Made by a program: the position numbers and the translations under genes
Source of the DNA: Roseobacter sp.
Lineage (GTDB): Bacteria > Pseudomonadota > Alphaproteobacteria > Rhodobacterales > Rhodobacteraceae
Length of the DNA: 64,000 bases
Direction: 5' to 3'
Assembly (NCBI GenBank): GCA_015665415.1
Contig: JADFAE010000016.1
Location: 1 to 64,000, forward strand
In this document: positions 8,573 to 17,715 of the stretch, one piece after another
Position numbering within the stretch: the stretch's first letter is position 1
Layout of the letters: each line of letters opens with the position of its first letter
Notes under the pieces: model-generated
What the model was told of the DNA's origin: nothing
The model's database searches: none
Seen by the model: only the letters and a program-made list of their open reading frames with translations

Positions 8573-9193
8573 ATGAGTGTTTTTCGACGTGTCGCCACTA
8601 GCGCGGCGGTGATTGCCCTGTGCCAGACCCCTGTGCCATCTCTGGCCTACGGTGAGGGAGGAGACGGCGGGGGAACCTCCATGACAGGAGGCTCCGGCGC
8701 GTCCAGCGGGTTCACCAATGCAACCACCAAGGCGGTGGTGAAAACCCTGACGCGGGGGGGCAGCCGCTGTGCCCGACTGCCGCGTGTCTATCAATTCGAC
8801 TGCTATCGCTGGGTTTATAAACGCGCCTCGGATCAGCTGCTTGGCAATCCCTCTTATTCGGAGGCTCAAAAGGCCATGGCCCAGGTCGAACGCACTCTGG
8901 ACGCCGCGGTAAAGCAAAACCGCGACACCAGCCAGCCGGTCCGACGCCGTGCCCTGGAAACCTACAAACCCATCAAACCCGCCGCCGTGCCCCGGGTCAC
9001 CCGCCAGGCAGAGCAGGCCATGACCACCGCCGAAACCACCCTGTTGCGCTCACCTTCAAACAAGCAGGAACACTATGCCCGTATCGCCGAAGCGGTGAAT
9101 TCAAACAAGGTGCTGCTGCGCTCCGCCCTGCTGCCCGGTAGCCTGATCCGTCTCGCCAGCGCCATGCTGGCAAAACTGATCCCCCAGAGCTGA
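8573..9193 (+). CDS. Exported hypothetical protein
   Basis: This 206-aa protein has an N-terminal signal segment (VATSAAVIALCQTPVPSLAYG) followed by a Gly/Ser-rich linker (residues about 27-48). Two cysteines (SRCARL, FDCYRW) may form a disulfide in the periplasm. The rest is alpha-helical and basic. The ATG at 8573 follows AGGAGAG; a longer frame from 8477 lacks this site. I do not recognise the domain. It is a single gene between convergent and divergent neighbours. Confidence 0.8.
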   Translation: MSVFRRVATSAAVIALCQTPVPSLAYGEGGDGGGTSMTGGSGASSGFTNATTKAVVKTLTRGGSRCARLPRVYQFDCYRWVYKRASDQLLGNPSYSEAQKAMAQVERTLDAAVKQNRDTSQPVRRRALETYKPIKPAAVPRVTRQAEQAMTTAETTLLRSPSNKQEHYARIAEAVNSNKVLLRSALLPGSLIRLASAMLAKLIPQS

Positions 9194-9322
9194 CAACGGC
9201 GCGCGCCAATAAACCATATACTGCCTGCGCCCAGAAGAGCTGCCCAGGAGACCTAGCCTGGGGATCTGCCCAGCAGAACACCCTGGCGCGCGCGGTCAGA
9301 TGGGCGTGTCGTCCGGGCGGGG

Positions 9323-9730
9323 TCAACGCACGACATGCACCGCACTGGCCGCGTGGCGCACCACCTGGCTTGCGGTGGATCCCAAAAGCAGATCCTGCAT
9401 GCCGGGCCGGTGCGAGGCCATGATGATCAGATCGGGCTTGTTCTGTTCCGCCCAATCCAGGATCGAGCGCCCAGAGTGACCCTCGATGACAATACCGGTG
9501 GCATGCGGCAGGGTCTGCGCCAGACCGTCCAGCTCGCTTTCCAGTGCCTCGCGGGCCTGGGTCATGTATTCCACCGGCATATAAGAGATCGCATAGGCCG
9601 GGATCTGCTCGACCACATGCAACAAGGTGATCTTGGCCTCAGGGGTTGCCAGCAGTTTGGCAAGCTTCAGGGGCGCGGATACATCGCGATCCGGATCAAA
9701 GGAAATTGGCACGAGAATATTGTGGTACAT
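9323..9730 (-). CDS. Universal stress protein, UspA family
   Basis: This 135-aa single-domain Usp has the ATP-binding signature near its C-terminus: G-x2-G-x9-G-(S/T) is approximated by SHRPGMQDLLLGSTASQVVRHA. The start is the classic MYHNILVPISFD, and the ATG at 9730 follows a strong AGGAGG. Usp proteins bind ATP or AMP and support survival under stress; the exact role varies. It is monocistronic in this window. Confidence 0.93.
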   Translation of the reverse strand: MYHNILVPISFDPDRDVSAPLKLAKLLATPEAKITLLHVVEQIPAYAISYMPVEYMTQAREALESELDGLAQTLPHATGIVIEGHSGRSILDWAEQNKPDLIIMASHRPGMQDLLLGSTASQVVRHAASAVHVVR

Positions 9731-9874
9731 GTGAAGCCTCCTTGGCTAATCGCCTAGGAAAACCATGCCCTTTCATCACGTTGGCGACCTTGATCCAAGT
9801 CAGACAATTCACCCTTTTGCCGCCCTGCGCGGGCCACATGGCTGCGGCAATGGCCCTGTCAGTCCCTGCTCGGG

Positions 9875-10204
9875 TCAATCTGCTCCGGCAAAGGTACCAG
9901 CAACCTCATACATCACCGGCTCAAAGCTGCGACACAGCTCGTTGATCTTGCGATTGCGGGCGCGCATCTCGGGCGAGCGCAGCATTTCCATGAAATCCTC
10001 GCGACGGCGCCACTGCGAGTAATTGGCGATCCGGGTCTGCGCATCATTCACATGCAACCCCGCCGCAATGAACCCCGGCTGCTTGGAGATGAAATCGGCA
10101 TAGGCATCCTTCAAGGCATCCAAAAGGTCCTGACAGGTTCCCGGTGTCATCTCGAAGGTGGTGATAACCGTCTGGATCTCCGCGCCATCTGTGATTTTTG
10201 GCAT
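9875..10204 (-). CDS. Antibiotic biosynthesis monooxygenase (ABM) domain protein
   Basis: This 109-aa protein has a ferredoxin-like ABM fold: a first strand IQTVITTFEMTPG, then a helix LLDALKDAYADFI, QPGFIAAGLHVN, RIANYSQWRRREDFMEML and a C-terminal strand PVMYEVAGTF. Members are dimeric and include quinol monooxygenases and haem-degrading enzymes, so the substrate is open. The ATG at 10204 (MPKITDG) is chosen because it follows AGGGAGAAG; the frame continues upstream to 10342 without support. Confidence 0.85.
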   Translation of the reverse strand: MPKITDGAEIQTVITTFEMTPGTCQDLLDALKDAYADFISKQPGFIAAGLHVNDAQTRIANYSQWRRREDFMEMLRSPEMRARNRKINELCRSFEPVMYEVAGTFAGAD

Positions 10205-10344
10205 AGGCTTCTCCCTGGCTGTTGTGCTGAGTGTGTCCAGCCTACGATGGTTGCGCCAAAAAACGGACATCTTTTTGCATCGCACCATTGTCAGAGCATG
10301 CAACACACCTAAAACGAGTGTATGACAACAAGCATTCACCAAAA

Positions 10345-11049
10345 ATGATGCATCTCGCCCGTCTTCTGGCCGTGATCCTCTGCCTGAGCGCCCTGCCGCT
10401 GACAGCCTGGGCCGGAGCCTGGAAGCGCCCGGTTGACACCGGCTTTTCAGCCACGACTTTTACGCTGCGCCGGACTGAAACGGGCCTGGAAAACGAATTC
10501 GCCTTTTATCGCGATTTTGGCGTTAGCCCGCTATTTGACCTCGGCATTGATCTGAATCAGGCGGGCCTCAGCTCTGGTCACGTCATGCTCTTTGCCCGGC
10601 TGCCGCTGCGACAACAGCACAGGGGGACCCGCATCGCCACCGAACTGGCCCTGGGCACGGGCCATTCGGATCGCGGATGGAACCCGATGTACCGGTTTAC
10701 CTTGTCAGCCGGGCGCAGTTTTTCGACCAAGCGCGGCCGCATCTGGAGCAGTCTTGATCTGAACTATGAAAAACGCGGCCATGAGCCTGATCCATTGTGG
10801 AAGCTTGATGCCAGTTTCGGAGTGCAATCCGGCAGGCGCGTCGCCCCCATGCTCCAGTTTGAGACCGCTTTTGGCAGCAACAGAGATCTGAGCTATGCAG
10901 TGATCCCCTCCCTGCGCATCAAGCTGTCTGGGTTGAAGCTGCCGCAGCAAAAGCGGTTTAAAGACAGCGAAGTGACGATCGGGCTTGAATATCGCCGCGC
11001 CGCGCAGCAAAGTCTTGGCCTCAGGATTGGGCTTTGGCGCCGGTTCTAA
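10345..11049 (+). CDS. Putative outer-membrane beta-barrel protein
   Basis: This 234-aa protein has a Sec signal peptide (LLAVILCLSALPLTAWAGA). The mature part is made of alternating polar and hydrophobic strands and ends in ...LRIGLWRRF, a terminal Phe with the alternating pattern used for outer-membrane barrel assembly. Tandem strands such as MYRFTLSAGRSFS, RIWSSLDLNYE and VTIGLEYRR fit a small barrel of perhaps 8-10 strands. No enzyme motif is visible. The ATG at 10345 is used; no strong ribosome-binding site precedes it. Confidence 0.72.
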   Translation: MMHLARLLAVILCLSALPLTAWAGAWKRPVDTGFSATTFTLRRTETGLENEFAFYRDFGVSPLFDLGIDLNQAGLSSGHVMLFARLPLRQQHRGTRIATELALGTGHSDRGWNPMYRFTLSAGRSFSTKRGRIWSSLDLNYEKRGHEPDPLWKLDASFGVQSGRRVAPMLQFETAFGSNRDLSYAVIPSLRIKLSGLKLPQQKRFKDSEVTIGLEYRRAAQQSLGLRIGLWRRF

Positions 11050-11113
11050 GGCACAAGGCCCTAGCCCCTACGTTGCTGGTTCCCCCATATTTTTCAGGTT
11101 CAAAGCTGATCAC

Positions 11114-11617
11114 ATGACCGACCCTATCCGCCCCACCGACAATCAGGCCCGTGCCTTGGCGCGCAGATTGATGACCCAGGCCCGTTTTGCCGCCCTGGGT
11201 ACGGTCGACACCAAAGGCCAGCCGCTGGTCACGCGGGTGGCCTTTGGCCTGTGCCCGGAGGGGCAGCCGATCAGTCTGATCTCCAGTCTTTCGCAACACA
11301 GCCAGGTGCTGCGCAGCAACCCCGCCTGTTCGCTCCTGGTGGGAGAGCCGGGCGATAAGGGGGATCCCCTCACACATCCCCGGCTCAGCCTGGTTGGCGC
11401 GGCAAAATTTATTGACAATCAAACCCGCGCCCATCAAGTCCTGGCGGCGCATTATTTGCAGAGCCATCCAAAAGCAAAGCTCTACATCGGTTTCACGGAT
11501 TTCTTTTTTGTCCGCTTTACGCCTGACGCCGGATACCTGAACGGTGGCTTTGGCAAGGCCTTTCACCTGACGGCTGCGGATCTGGTTGCAACGGCAAATC
11601 CAGACCAGCCCGGCTAA
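11114..11617 (+). CDS. HugZ-like pyridoxamine 5'-phosphate oxidase-fold protein
   Basis: This 167-aa split-barrel flavin/haem-binding protein opens with an ARRLMTQARFAALGTVD block typical of the HugZ haem-utilisation subgroup. It continues with GQPLVTRVAFG, ISLISSLSQHSQVLRSNPACSLLVGEPG and FFFVRFTPDAGYLNGGFGKAFHL, the last with the GGFGxA signature. HugZ proteins degrade or handle haem; others in the fold are FMN-dependent oxidases. The C-terminal DUF2470 domain of full-length HugZ is absent, so function is uncertain. The ATG at 11114 is the natural start. Confidence 0.85.
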   Translation: MTDPIRPTDNQARALARRLMTQARFAALGTVDTKGQPLVTRVAFGLCPEGQPISLISSLSQHSQVLRSNPACSLLVGEPGDKGDPLTHPRLSLVGAAKFIDNQTRAHQVLAAHYLQSHPKAKLYIGFTDFFFVRFTPDAGYLNGGFGKAFHLTAADLVATANPDQPG

Positions 11618-11647
11618 GCCCTGCCAGACAGGGCCTCCCGGCGACCC

Positions 11648-13930
11648 CTAGTTATCGACCCGCATCACCAGCTGCACCTCGCCACGCAGGCTCTCGCCCC
11701 AGCTCAGGCTGATCTGGTCGCCATTGCCCCCCTGTTCAAGCTGCACATAGGGCGTCACATATCTGTTGCTGCCGCCAGAGGTCCGGATCGCGCCGATCGC
11801 CACCACCGAATCGACGGATCTGGCCCGCCCTTCAAATGGCAGCGTCCCATTGGCTGACACCGTCCAGGTGCTGGCAGCGGTGGATTGATCGTGCCGCAGA
11901 CGCAATGGGCTGGCCACCTGGGTCGAGACGTTGTGGAAGGTATTGCCCTCAAAGAACACCGATTTGCTGCGGCTGAAATCAAGATCCGCAAAACTGGTAT
12001 CCACCCGCTCGGCACGGTCGATGGTGCCATTGATCGAACGGAACTTGTTACCAGAGACGCTCACCCCGTTGAGGTAATGGCCACTGCCAAAAGGCTTGAT
12101 CACGATATAGCTGAACCAGGAGGCGACATCGCCACACAGGAACACATTGTCCGAGATCGACAGCGAACTAAAAGAAAAGCCCGAGACATCCGGGGTGGGG
12201 TCTTGCTCATTGGTCCATTCGATAAAACAGTTGTCGACATAATTGTCCGAGATGGTTGTCGCACAATAGGTCGAGGCCAGGATGATTCCAGCGGAGCGCA
12301 CGCCGCCTGCGACATTGTCGCCCTGAAAGAAATGGTTGCCAGCGATGGTATTATTTGCCCCGCCCAACAGCGCGAAATGCCGGAAATTGGTCACCCGGTT
12401 GTTGCGCAGCTTGGCATCATTGGCATTGACATTGATGGCAATACTGCTGCGATCAGAAACATCTTCGGCCTCTTCCGCCGAAAGAAACTGGCAATTGTCC
12501 ACCAAAATCCCCTGACAGCCGGTGCCAATCGAGGTGATCCCGCGATCCTTGGGCCGCGAAATGAAACAGTGATCCAGACTGAAGACAGACCCCGCCGGAG
12601 GCAGGCGCAGGGCGCTGCAATGGGAGTTGCACTGGATCTCCACTTCGGTCATGCCAAATTTGCTGAAAGAGTCAAAGCCGCTGAAATCCAGCATGTATTT
12701 GAAATCACTGAAGGTGAAATTCTGGGTCCCCGCCGCATCATAGAGCGGCGAATTCAGGGTGAGTTCGCCAGCGCCGGTGTTCTTGCTGCGCACATAGATC
12801 TCGCGGCCAACTCCTGCGCCTTCAACCAAGGCCCCCACCGGAATATTGGCAATATTGCTCACGTTGGACAACGTGCGCGAGTCGGCGGGATCATAGGTCG
12901 CCTGCTCGACCCAGGTTTTGGTGTCCCAACTGGCACTGCTGGAGGCGGTGATCTGCCCATTTCGGATTACCCGCCGGGTCGAATAGGTGTCGCGGTTGGG
13001 CACCGCCGCCTGCATGTCAACGGGCGCGGTCAGGGTGACCATCCGCCCCCCCAGATCAAAGGATTCATGATCAACTGAGTTCAACAGCGCCTGGAACCCC
13101 CTTTTGAAGCCCTCAACTTCGCTGCCAAAGGCCGCCGCATAGGTGGGAAACTCAAAACTCTTTCGCAGCAACAGCATCTGGTCCACGGGCATCCGGACTG
13201 TGCCTTCAAACTGCACCGGGTGATCCAGCGACACCGTGGAGTTCAGATAAAATTGCCCCGCCGGCACCAATATCCTGCGCCCGGCCGCAGCCGCATCCGC
13301 CGCCTCAAAGGCTGCGGTATTATCGGTCACATCATCACCGATAGCCCCATAATCCGTTACATCCACCAGGCTCATCATGTCGCGCAGAAAAGCACTGGTG
13401 ATATCGATAATCTCAATATCATCGACCCGCACCACGCCACCATTGGGGCCGATCAGATCAAGCCCGAAATGCCCGTAGACCGCCTCCAGCCCCCAGGCCA
13501 TGTCGACGCCGCTGCGGGCCCCGGTGCCGATGATGGCCGTGACCTCGACCACCGACCCATAGGCTGTCAGCGTAGTGCTGGCACCGACCTCGGTCACGCC
13601 CGCCACATGTGTGTCACTGTCATCGCCAGCCCAGCCCGCAATGCGCACCGTAGGCAGCGCACCGCTGACCGCCTTGACGCGGGCCTTCACCTGCAGATAG
13701 CAGCCCGGCAACAGCGGGGTCTTGCCCATGTAGCGCAGCTTTTGGGTGGTCTCCAGCTTTTGCAGTTCGAGGCAGCCGGCAAAATCAGCGTCTGCAACCA
13801 CGATCGCGGCATTGGCAGCACCGTCATAGGTATCAGATCCCGGCGTCCCATCGCCGCTCGACCAGACATCCAGGCCAGCTTCAAATTCCGGCGGCATCAG
13901 ATCCAGCCCCGCAGTAATCACCTTATTCAT
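11648..13930 (-). CDS. Right-handed beta-helix (pectate-lyase-like) protein, tailspike-like
   Basis: This 760-aa protein has three visible parts. First is a jelly-roll-like N-terminal domain (MNKVITAGLDLMPPEFEAG; VWSSGDGTPGSDTYDGA; LRYMGKTPLLPGCYL). Next is the entry to a pectate-lyase/GH28-type helix (VTDYGAIGDDVTDNTAAFEAADAAA, residues about 190-215). Then comes a long parallel beta-helix with NNTIAGNHFF and LSISDNVF-type coils. There is no signal peptide. This layout is that of phage or gene-transfer-agent tail and head spikes, and of a conserved Rhodobacteraceae family. No other phage gene is nearby. The ATG at 13930 follows GGAAAGGG. Confidence 0.85.
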   Translation of the reverse strand: MNKVITAGLDLMPPEFEAGLDVWSSGDGTPGSDTYDGAANAAIVVADADFAGCLELQKLETTQKLRYMGKTPLLPGCYLQVKARVKAVSGALPTVRIAGWAGDDSDTHVAGVTEVGASTTLTAYGSVVEVTAIIGTGARSGVDMAWGLEAVYGHFGLDLIGPNGGVVRVDDIEIIDITSAFLRDMMSLVDVTDYGAIGDDVTDNTAAFEAADAAAAGRRILVPAGQFYLNSTVSLDHPVQFEGTVRMPVDQMLLLRKSFEFPTYAAAFGSEVEGFKRGFQALLNSVDHESFDLGGRMVTLTAPVDMQAAVPNRDTYSTRRVIRNGQITASSSASWDTKTWVEQATYDPADSRTLSNVSNIANIPVGALVEGAGVGREIYVRSKNTGAGELTLNSPLYDAAGTQNFTFSDFKYMLDFSGFDSFSKFGMTEVEIQCNSHCSALRLPPAGSVFSLDHCFISRPKDRGITSIGTGCQGILVDNCQFLSAEEAEDVSDRSSIAINVNANDAKLRNNRVTNFRHFALLGGANNTIAGNHFFQGDNVAGGVRSAGIILASTYCATTISDNYVDNCFIEWTNEQDPTPDVSGFSFSSLSISDNVFLCGDVASWFSYIVIKPFGSGHYLNGVSVSGNKFRSINGTIDRAERVDTSFADLDFSRSKSVFFEGNTFHNVSTQVASPLRLRHDQSTAASTWTVSANGTLPFEGRARSVDSVVAIGAIRTSGGSNRYVTPYVQLEQGGNGDQISLSWGESLRGEVQLVMRVDN

Positions 13931-14244
13931 CCCAAAACCCTTTCCAGCAGCGCGCACGCCTATCGCCAGTCAGAGCTACCGATCCAAGCTTAAGACCCGG
14001 CGACCCGGGCGCGCGCCCTCCCTGCACCCCGCCTGCTTTGCTTTGGAGCCGCCCTTCGCCTGAGGACCGCCCGGCAGGGGCGGCAGAGGCAGACAGGCCA
14101 AATCGCCGAGGGCCCCCGCCCGCAGGGAGGGGAGGCGGCTATTTTGCTTGGGCAGCAGCTGCCACCTCTGCCAGGACCTCAATCAGGCAAAGGGCAGCTC
14201 CAAATGTTTTGCTTGGGCGGGTTCCGAAGCTGGAAACAGCTCAA

Positions 14245-14272
14245 ACAAAAAGAGCGCCCAAAGGGCGCTCTT
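14245..14272 (-). terminator. Rho-independent terminator of lysK
   Basis: On the minus strand a 10-bp perfect stem (AAGAGCGCCC / GGGCGCTCTT, loop of 3) is followed by TTTTTG, just past the lysK stop. The rest of the 13931-14297 gap is GC-rich and holds no gene I can support. Confidence 0.85.
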
Positions 14273-14297
14273 CAATTTCAAGGTCCAAGGTACGACC

Positions 14298-15935
14298 CTA
14301 GTCTTGGGCCAAGGCTTTGTCGATCAACTGAATAGTTTCCTCGACGCCGTAAAGCGCGATAAAGCCGCCAAAGCGTGGCCCCTGGCTAGCCCCCAAAAGC
14401 ACCTCGTAGATGGCTGTGAACCAATCCCGCAGCGGCTCAAACCCATGGATCTTGCCAATGGCAAAGACCACGGATTGCAGGAACTCCTCATTGGCAAAAT
14501 CGGCCTCAGGCAAGGGATCTTCATTGCCGACAAGCGCGTTTTTCTTGGCAATCGCTGACAGTGCTGCCTCGGATGATTTCAGCGCGTCCGCCAAATCCTG
14601 CAGCGCCAGCCGTTCCTGATCGCTTGGCGCGCGGAAGACTTTGGTCGGCTTTACCTTGTCGTTGAAATAGGCCACCGCAAAACCTGCAGCCTGATCCATG
14701 GTCGGGTTGCTTTCGGGCGTCGCGTCGGGTGCATATTTGTTGATAAAGCCCCACATGGTGGCCTTGTCCTCTGCACTGGAGGCCGAGGCCAGGTTCAACA
14801 GCATGCTGAAGGGCACCACCATGTCCGACTGCGGCACCGTTCCGCCGTGGATGTGCCAGACCGGATTGTTGAGCTGCGCCTTCAGATCCTGGGTCGCATA
14901 AGCGCGCAGCTGCTGGTGATATTCATCCACCGCCTTGGGGATCACATCAAAATGCATCCGCTTGGCAGTTTTGGGCTTTTGATACATGAAATAGGACAGG
15001 CTTTCGGCGCTGGCATAGGTCAGCCACTCGTCGATCGAAATCCCATTGCCCGAGGTCTTGGAGATCTTCTGACCATTGGCATCCAGAAACAATTCATAGG
15101 TGAAATGATCCGGTGCGCGATGGCCCAGAATGCGGCAGATCTTGTCATAGATCGGGGTGTTGGTGGAGTGATCCTTGCCATACATCTCGAAATCGACCTC
15201 AAGCGCGGCCCAGCGCGCGCCAAAATCCGGCTTCCACTGCAGCTTGACGTTGCCGCCGGTGACCGGGACGGTCCATTCCTTGCCGTCCAGATCATCAAAG
15301 GTGATGCTGTGGGTCTCGGCGCAGACCTTCTTCATCGGCACATACAGCACCTGCCCGGTTTCGGGATGAAAGGGCAGAAAGATCGAATAGGTGGCCGCGC
15401 GCTCTTCGCGCAGAGAGGCCAGCATGACCTCCATGATCTCATCGTATTTCTCGACCGCGCGCTTCAGCACCGCATCGAACTGGCCGGAGCCATAGAATTC
15501 GGTGGCGGAATAGAACTCATACTCAAAACCAAAGGTATCGAGAAAGCGACGCAGCATGGCATTATTGTGGTGCCCAAAGCTCTCATGGGTGCCAAAGGGA
15601 TCCGGCACCGAGGTCAGCGGCTTTTGCAGATGCTCGGTCAGGCTTTCGGCGTTGGGCACATTGCCCGGCACCTTGCGCATGCCGTCCAGGTCATCAGAAA
15701 AACACACCAACTTGGTGGGGATATCGCTGATCACCTCAAAGGCGGTCTTGATCATTGTGGTACGGGCGACCTCGCCAAAGGTGCCGATATGCGGCAGGCC
15801 CGAGGGACCATAGCCGGTTTCAAACAGTACAAAGCCCTTTTGCGGCGCGCCCTTGGCATAGCGTTTGAGCACCCGACGGGCTTCTTCAAACGGCCAGGCC
15901 TTGCTCTTCAGAGCGGTGTCGCGCAGTTCAGACAT
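14298..15935 (-). CDS. lysK: Lysyl-tRNA synthetase, class I
   Basis: It charges tRNA-Lys with lysine. The 545-aa protein is the class I form, known from archaea, spirochaetes and alphaproteobacteria, and is unrelated to the common class II LysS. The HIGH-type signature is [11 protein letters not shown] (residues 43-53) and the KMSKS-type loop is KISKTSGNG (about residue 290). The [15 protein letters not shown] block and the C-terminal helical anticodon domain are typical. The ATG at 15935 (MSELRD) starts the family's usual N-terminus. It is single, with its own strong terminator. Confidence 0.97.
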   Translation of the reverse strand: MSELRDTALKSKAWPFEEARRVLKRYAKGAPQKGFVLFETGYGPSGLPHIGTFGEVARTTMIKTAFEVISDIPTKLVCFSDDLDGMRKVPGNVPNAESLTEHLQKPLTSVPDPFGTHESFGHHNNAMLRRFLDTFGFEYEFYSATEFYGSGQFDAVLKRAVEKYDEIMEVMLASLREERAATYSIFLPFHPETGQVLYVPMKKVCAETHSITFDDLDGKEWTVPVTGGNVKLQWKPDFGARWAALEVDFEMYGKDHSTNTPIYDKICRILGHRAPDHFTYELFLDANGQKISKTSGNGISIDEWLTYASAESLSYFMYQKPKTAKRMHFDVIPKAVDEYHQQLRAYATQDLKAQLNNPVWHIHGGTVPQSDMVVPFSMLLNLASASSAEDKATMWGFINKYAPDATPESNPTMDQAAGFAVAYFNDKVKPTKVFRAPSDQERLALQDLADALKSSEAALSAIAKKNALVGNEDPLPEADFANEEFLQSVVFAIGKIHGFEPLRDWFTAIYEVLLGASQGPRFGGFIALYGVEETIQLIDKALAQD

Positions 15936-16062
15936 TGCTGTTCTCCATCAGCGGCCCCTATGGCCGCCCAAATCCAGTCCCGCTGCCCCATGCAGCAGGT
16001 CGGCCCGGTCTATTGCGCAGATGCAGCATGAGTCAATGAAGAGCGCAGCCTCAGAGAGGGTT

Positions 16063-16956
16063 TCAGCCCTCTAAATCGGCCTTTTCGACAATCCAGTCGA
16101 GAATTTCACCGACATCCCCCTTTGCCGCGGCCCCATCGCGCAGCGCGACAAAATAGCCCCGCGCCGAGGTGGTGGTCGGGGCCTGCAGCCGCAACAGCGC
16201 CCCGGTCTGCAAAAAACTGTCCAGAACACCGCCCCAGGCAAGAAACACGCCCTGCCCCGCCAGACCCGCATTGACCAACATGGCATAAGAGCTGAAATCC
16301 AGCACCCGGGCCCTGTCCGGCATCGCCTGACCTGCGGATTTGAACCAGCTCGGCCAATCATGCCACTGGCTGCGCGCGGCCTCCATGGTGAGGAAGGTCA
16401 TGCGGGAAAAATCATAGCCCTCGGCTGTCATACCCAACCGCGACAGATAGAGCGGGCTCACTGCCGCATAGACCTCATCGCTCAGCAGGCGTCGCTCTTC
16501 CTCGCCGCCACCGCCCGGCAGGCCAAAGCGGATCACCAGGTCGCCGGGACGCACCGCCTCTCCATACTCCTGACTTATGATACGAATCGTAACATCCGGG
16601 AAAGCTTGCTCCAGCTCTCCCAAGTGCGGAATCAGCCAAAACCCAACAAATCCGGATGGGGCGGTCACCGTCACAACGCGGGTTTCTGCCGCTTTTCGGA
16701 TTTGCGAAACCGCATCTTCAATCTGACCAAAGCCACTGTGCAGGGCCTGCAAAAGATCTTTACCTGACTGGGTTATCCGCGCCGGTTTGTGGCTACGATC
16801 AAACAAGGCGCTGCCCAGATCTGCCTCCAGTGTCGCGATCCGACGCGAGACTGCCGGTTGCGAGACATTCAGCTCCTGGGCGGCCGCAGTCAGAGTGCCA
16901 TGGCGGGCCGCCGCATAAAAGGCGGTGAGCCCCGAAAAACCTGGAAGACGCTCCAT
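16063..16956 (-). CDS. LysR-family transcriptional regulator, divergent from dddW
   Basis: This 297-aa LysR-type regulator has an N-terminal winged helix (LTAFYAAARHGTLTAAAQELNVSQPAVSRRIATLEADLG) and a substrate-binding domain of the GcvA-like subgroup. It is transcribed away from the cupin gene at 17074 across a 117-bp gap that holds a perfect 8-bp dyad 3 bp in front of this start. In Ruegeria pomeroyi the DMSP lyase gene dddW is controlled by a divergent LysR regulator, and this pair has the same layout. Autoregulation and DMSP- or acrylate-responsive control of dddW are inferred. Confidence 0.9.
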   Translation of the reverse strand: MERLPGFSGLTAFYAAARHGTLTAAAQELNVSQPAVSRRIATLEADLGSALFDRSHKPARITQSGKDLLQALHSGFGQIEDAVSQIRKAAETRVVTVTAPSGFVGFWLIPHLGELEQAFPDVTIRIISQEYGEAVRPGDLVIRFGLPGGGGEEERRLLSDEVYAAVSPLYLSRLGMTAEGYDFSRMTFLTMEAARSQWHDWPSWFKSAGQAMPDRARVLDFSSYAMLVNAGLAGQGVFLAWGGVLDSFLQTGALLRLQAPTTTSARGYFVALRDGAAAKGDVGEILDWIVEKADLEG

Positions 16957-16958
16957 CT

Positions 16959-16984
16959 ATCATAACCTCATCGTATGTTATGAT
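16959..16984. promoter_or_regulatory. LysR-type operator dyad in the dddW/lysR gap
   Basis: ATCATAAC and GTTATGAT are perfect arms 10 bp apart, with the left arm 3 bp from the LysR ATG and the right arm about 90 bp from the dddW ATG. This is where a LysR regulator would autoregulate and activate the divergent gene. Confidence 0.55.
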
Positions 16985-17073
16985 GCAGCTTTATCCTATT
17001 GAGTGAAACGGGAGAAGACCCTTATCTGAGTGCAGTTTCAAATCGTAGCTCAAAACCACGGAGGCCCTCACAT

Positions 17074-17556
17074 ATGCAACTGGATCACACCCTGGAAATC
17101 ACCAGTCTTGCCAGCGATCTTGGCGATGCCGAACCGCTGAACCTGGCCTCCAACCTGCCCCATGCCCCACAGGACAGCCCGCTGGTGGTGGATGCTGCAC
17201 AGGTGCCCCTGAACGGTGGCACCGATCCCGCCTATGGCGAGGTGCGCTGGCGGACCCTGATCAACAGCAGTTCCGAGAATTCCCGTGACATGGTTCTGGG
17301 CATTGCCGAGTTCGAGCCCCAGGGGCGTCTGCTGCCCCATCGCCATGACCCGGCGGAATTCTATTTCGGCCTTGAGGGCAGCGGCGTTGTCACCATTGAC
17401 GGCACCCCGCATGAGATCCGCCCCGGTGTTGCCATCTATGTGCCCGCAGGCGCCGAACACGGCACCCAGGCCGGCGATGAAGGGCTGCGCTTTGCCTATG
17501 GATTTGCCGAACCCAGCTTTGAGCAGATTGACTATCGCTTCTCGGCACAGAACTGA
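17074..17556 (+). CDS. dddW: Cupin DMSP lyase, DddW candidate
   Basis: DddW cleaves dimethylsulfoniopropionate to dimethyl sulfide and acrylate using a metal held by a cupin. The 160-aa protein has cupin motif 1 in PHRHDPAEFYFGLEGSG and motif 2 in IYVPAGAEHG, giving ligands H89, H91, E95, H129 and the catalytic-type Y97. As I recall, R. pomeroyi DddW (152 aa) uses H81, H83, E87, Y89 and H121. The spacing here is identical, shifted by 8. The divergent LysR gene matches the known dddW arrangement. The ATG at 17074 follows GGAGG. A generic metal cupin of unknown substrate remains possible. Confidence 0.72.
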   Translation: MQLDHTLEITSLASDLGDAEPLNLASNLPHAPQDSPLVVDAAQVPLNGGTDPAYGEVRWRTLINSSSENSRDMVLGIAEFEPQGRLLPHRHDPAEFYFGLEGSGVVTIDGTPHEIRPGVAIYVPAGAEHGTQAGDEGLRFAYGFAEPSFEQIDYRFSAQN

Positions 17557-17715
17557 CCGACTACTGTCCCCCTGTGGTGGGACCGGCCTCGGCCCATTCC
17601 CGCCGGTTTCTTGCAAATGCCCGGTTTCAGACAAATGCATCGGGCCCAGGTGTTGAACCGGGCCCCTGCCATCCCTATCCTGAACTCAACACCTTAGGCG
17701 TAAAAAGGATAGCCC

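Noticed and set aside
11885-13078. 397-codon plus-strand frame inside the beta-helix gene
   Set aside because: The minus-strand protein has family motifs and a ribosome-binding site; the antisense frame has neither.
14847-16031. 394-codon plus-strand frame opposite lysK
   Set aside because: Antisense shadow of lysK, with no motif.
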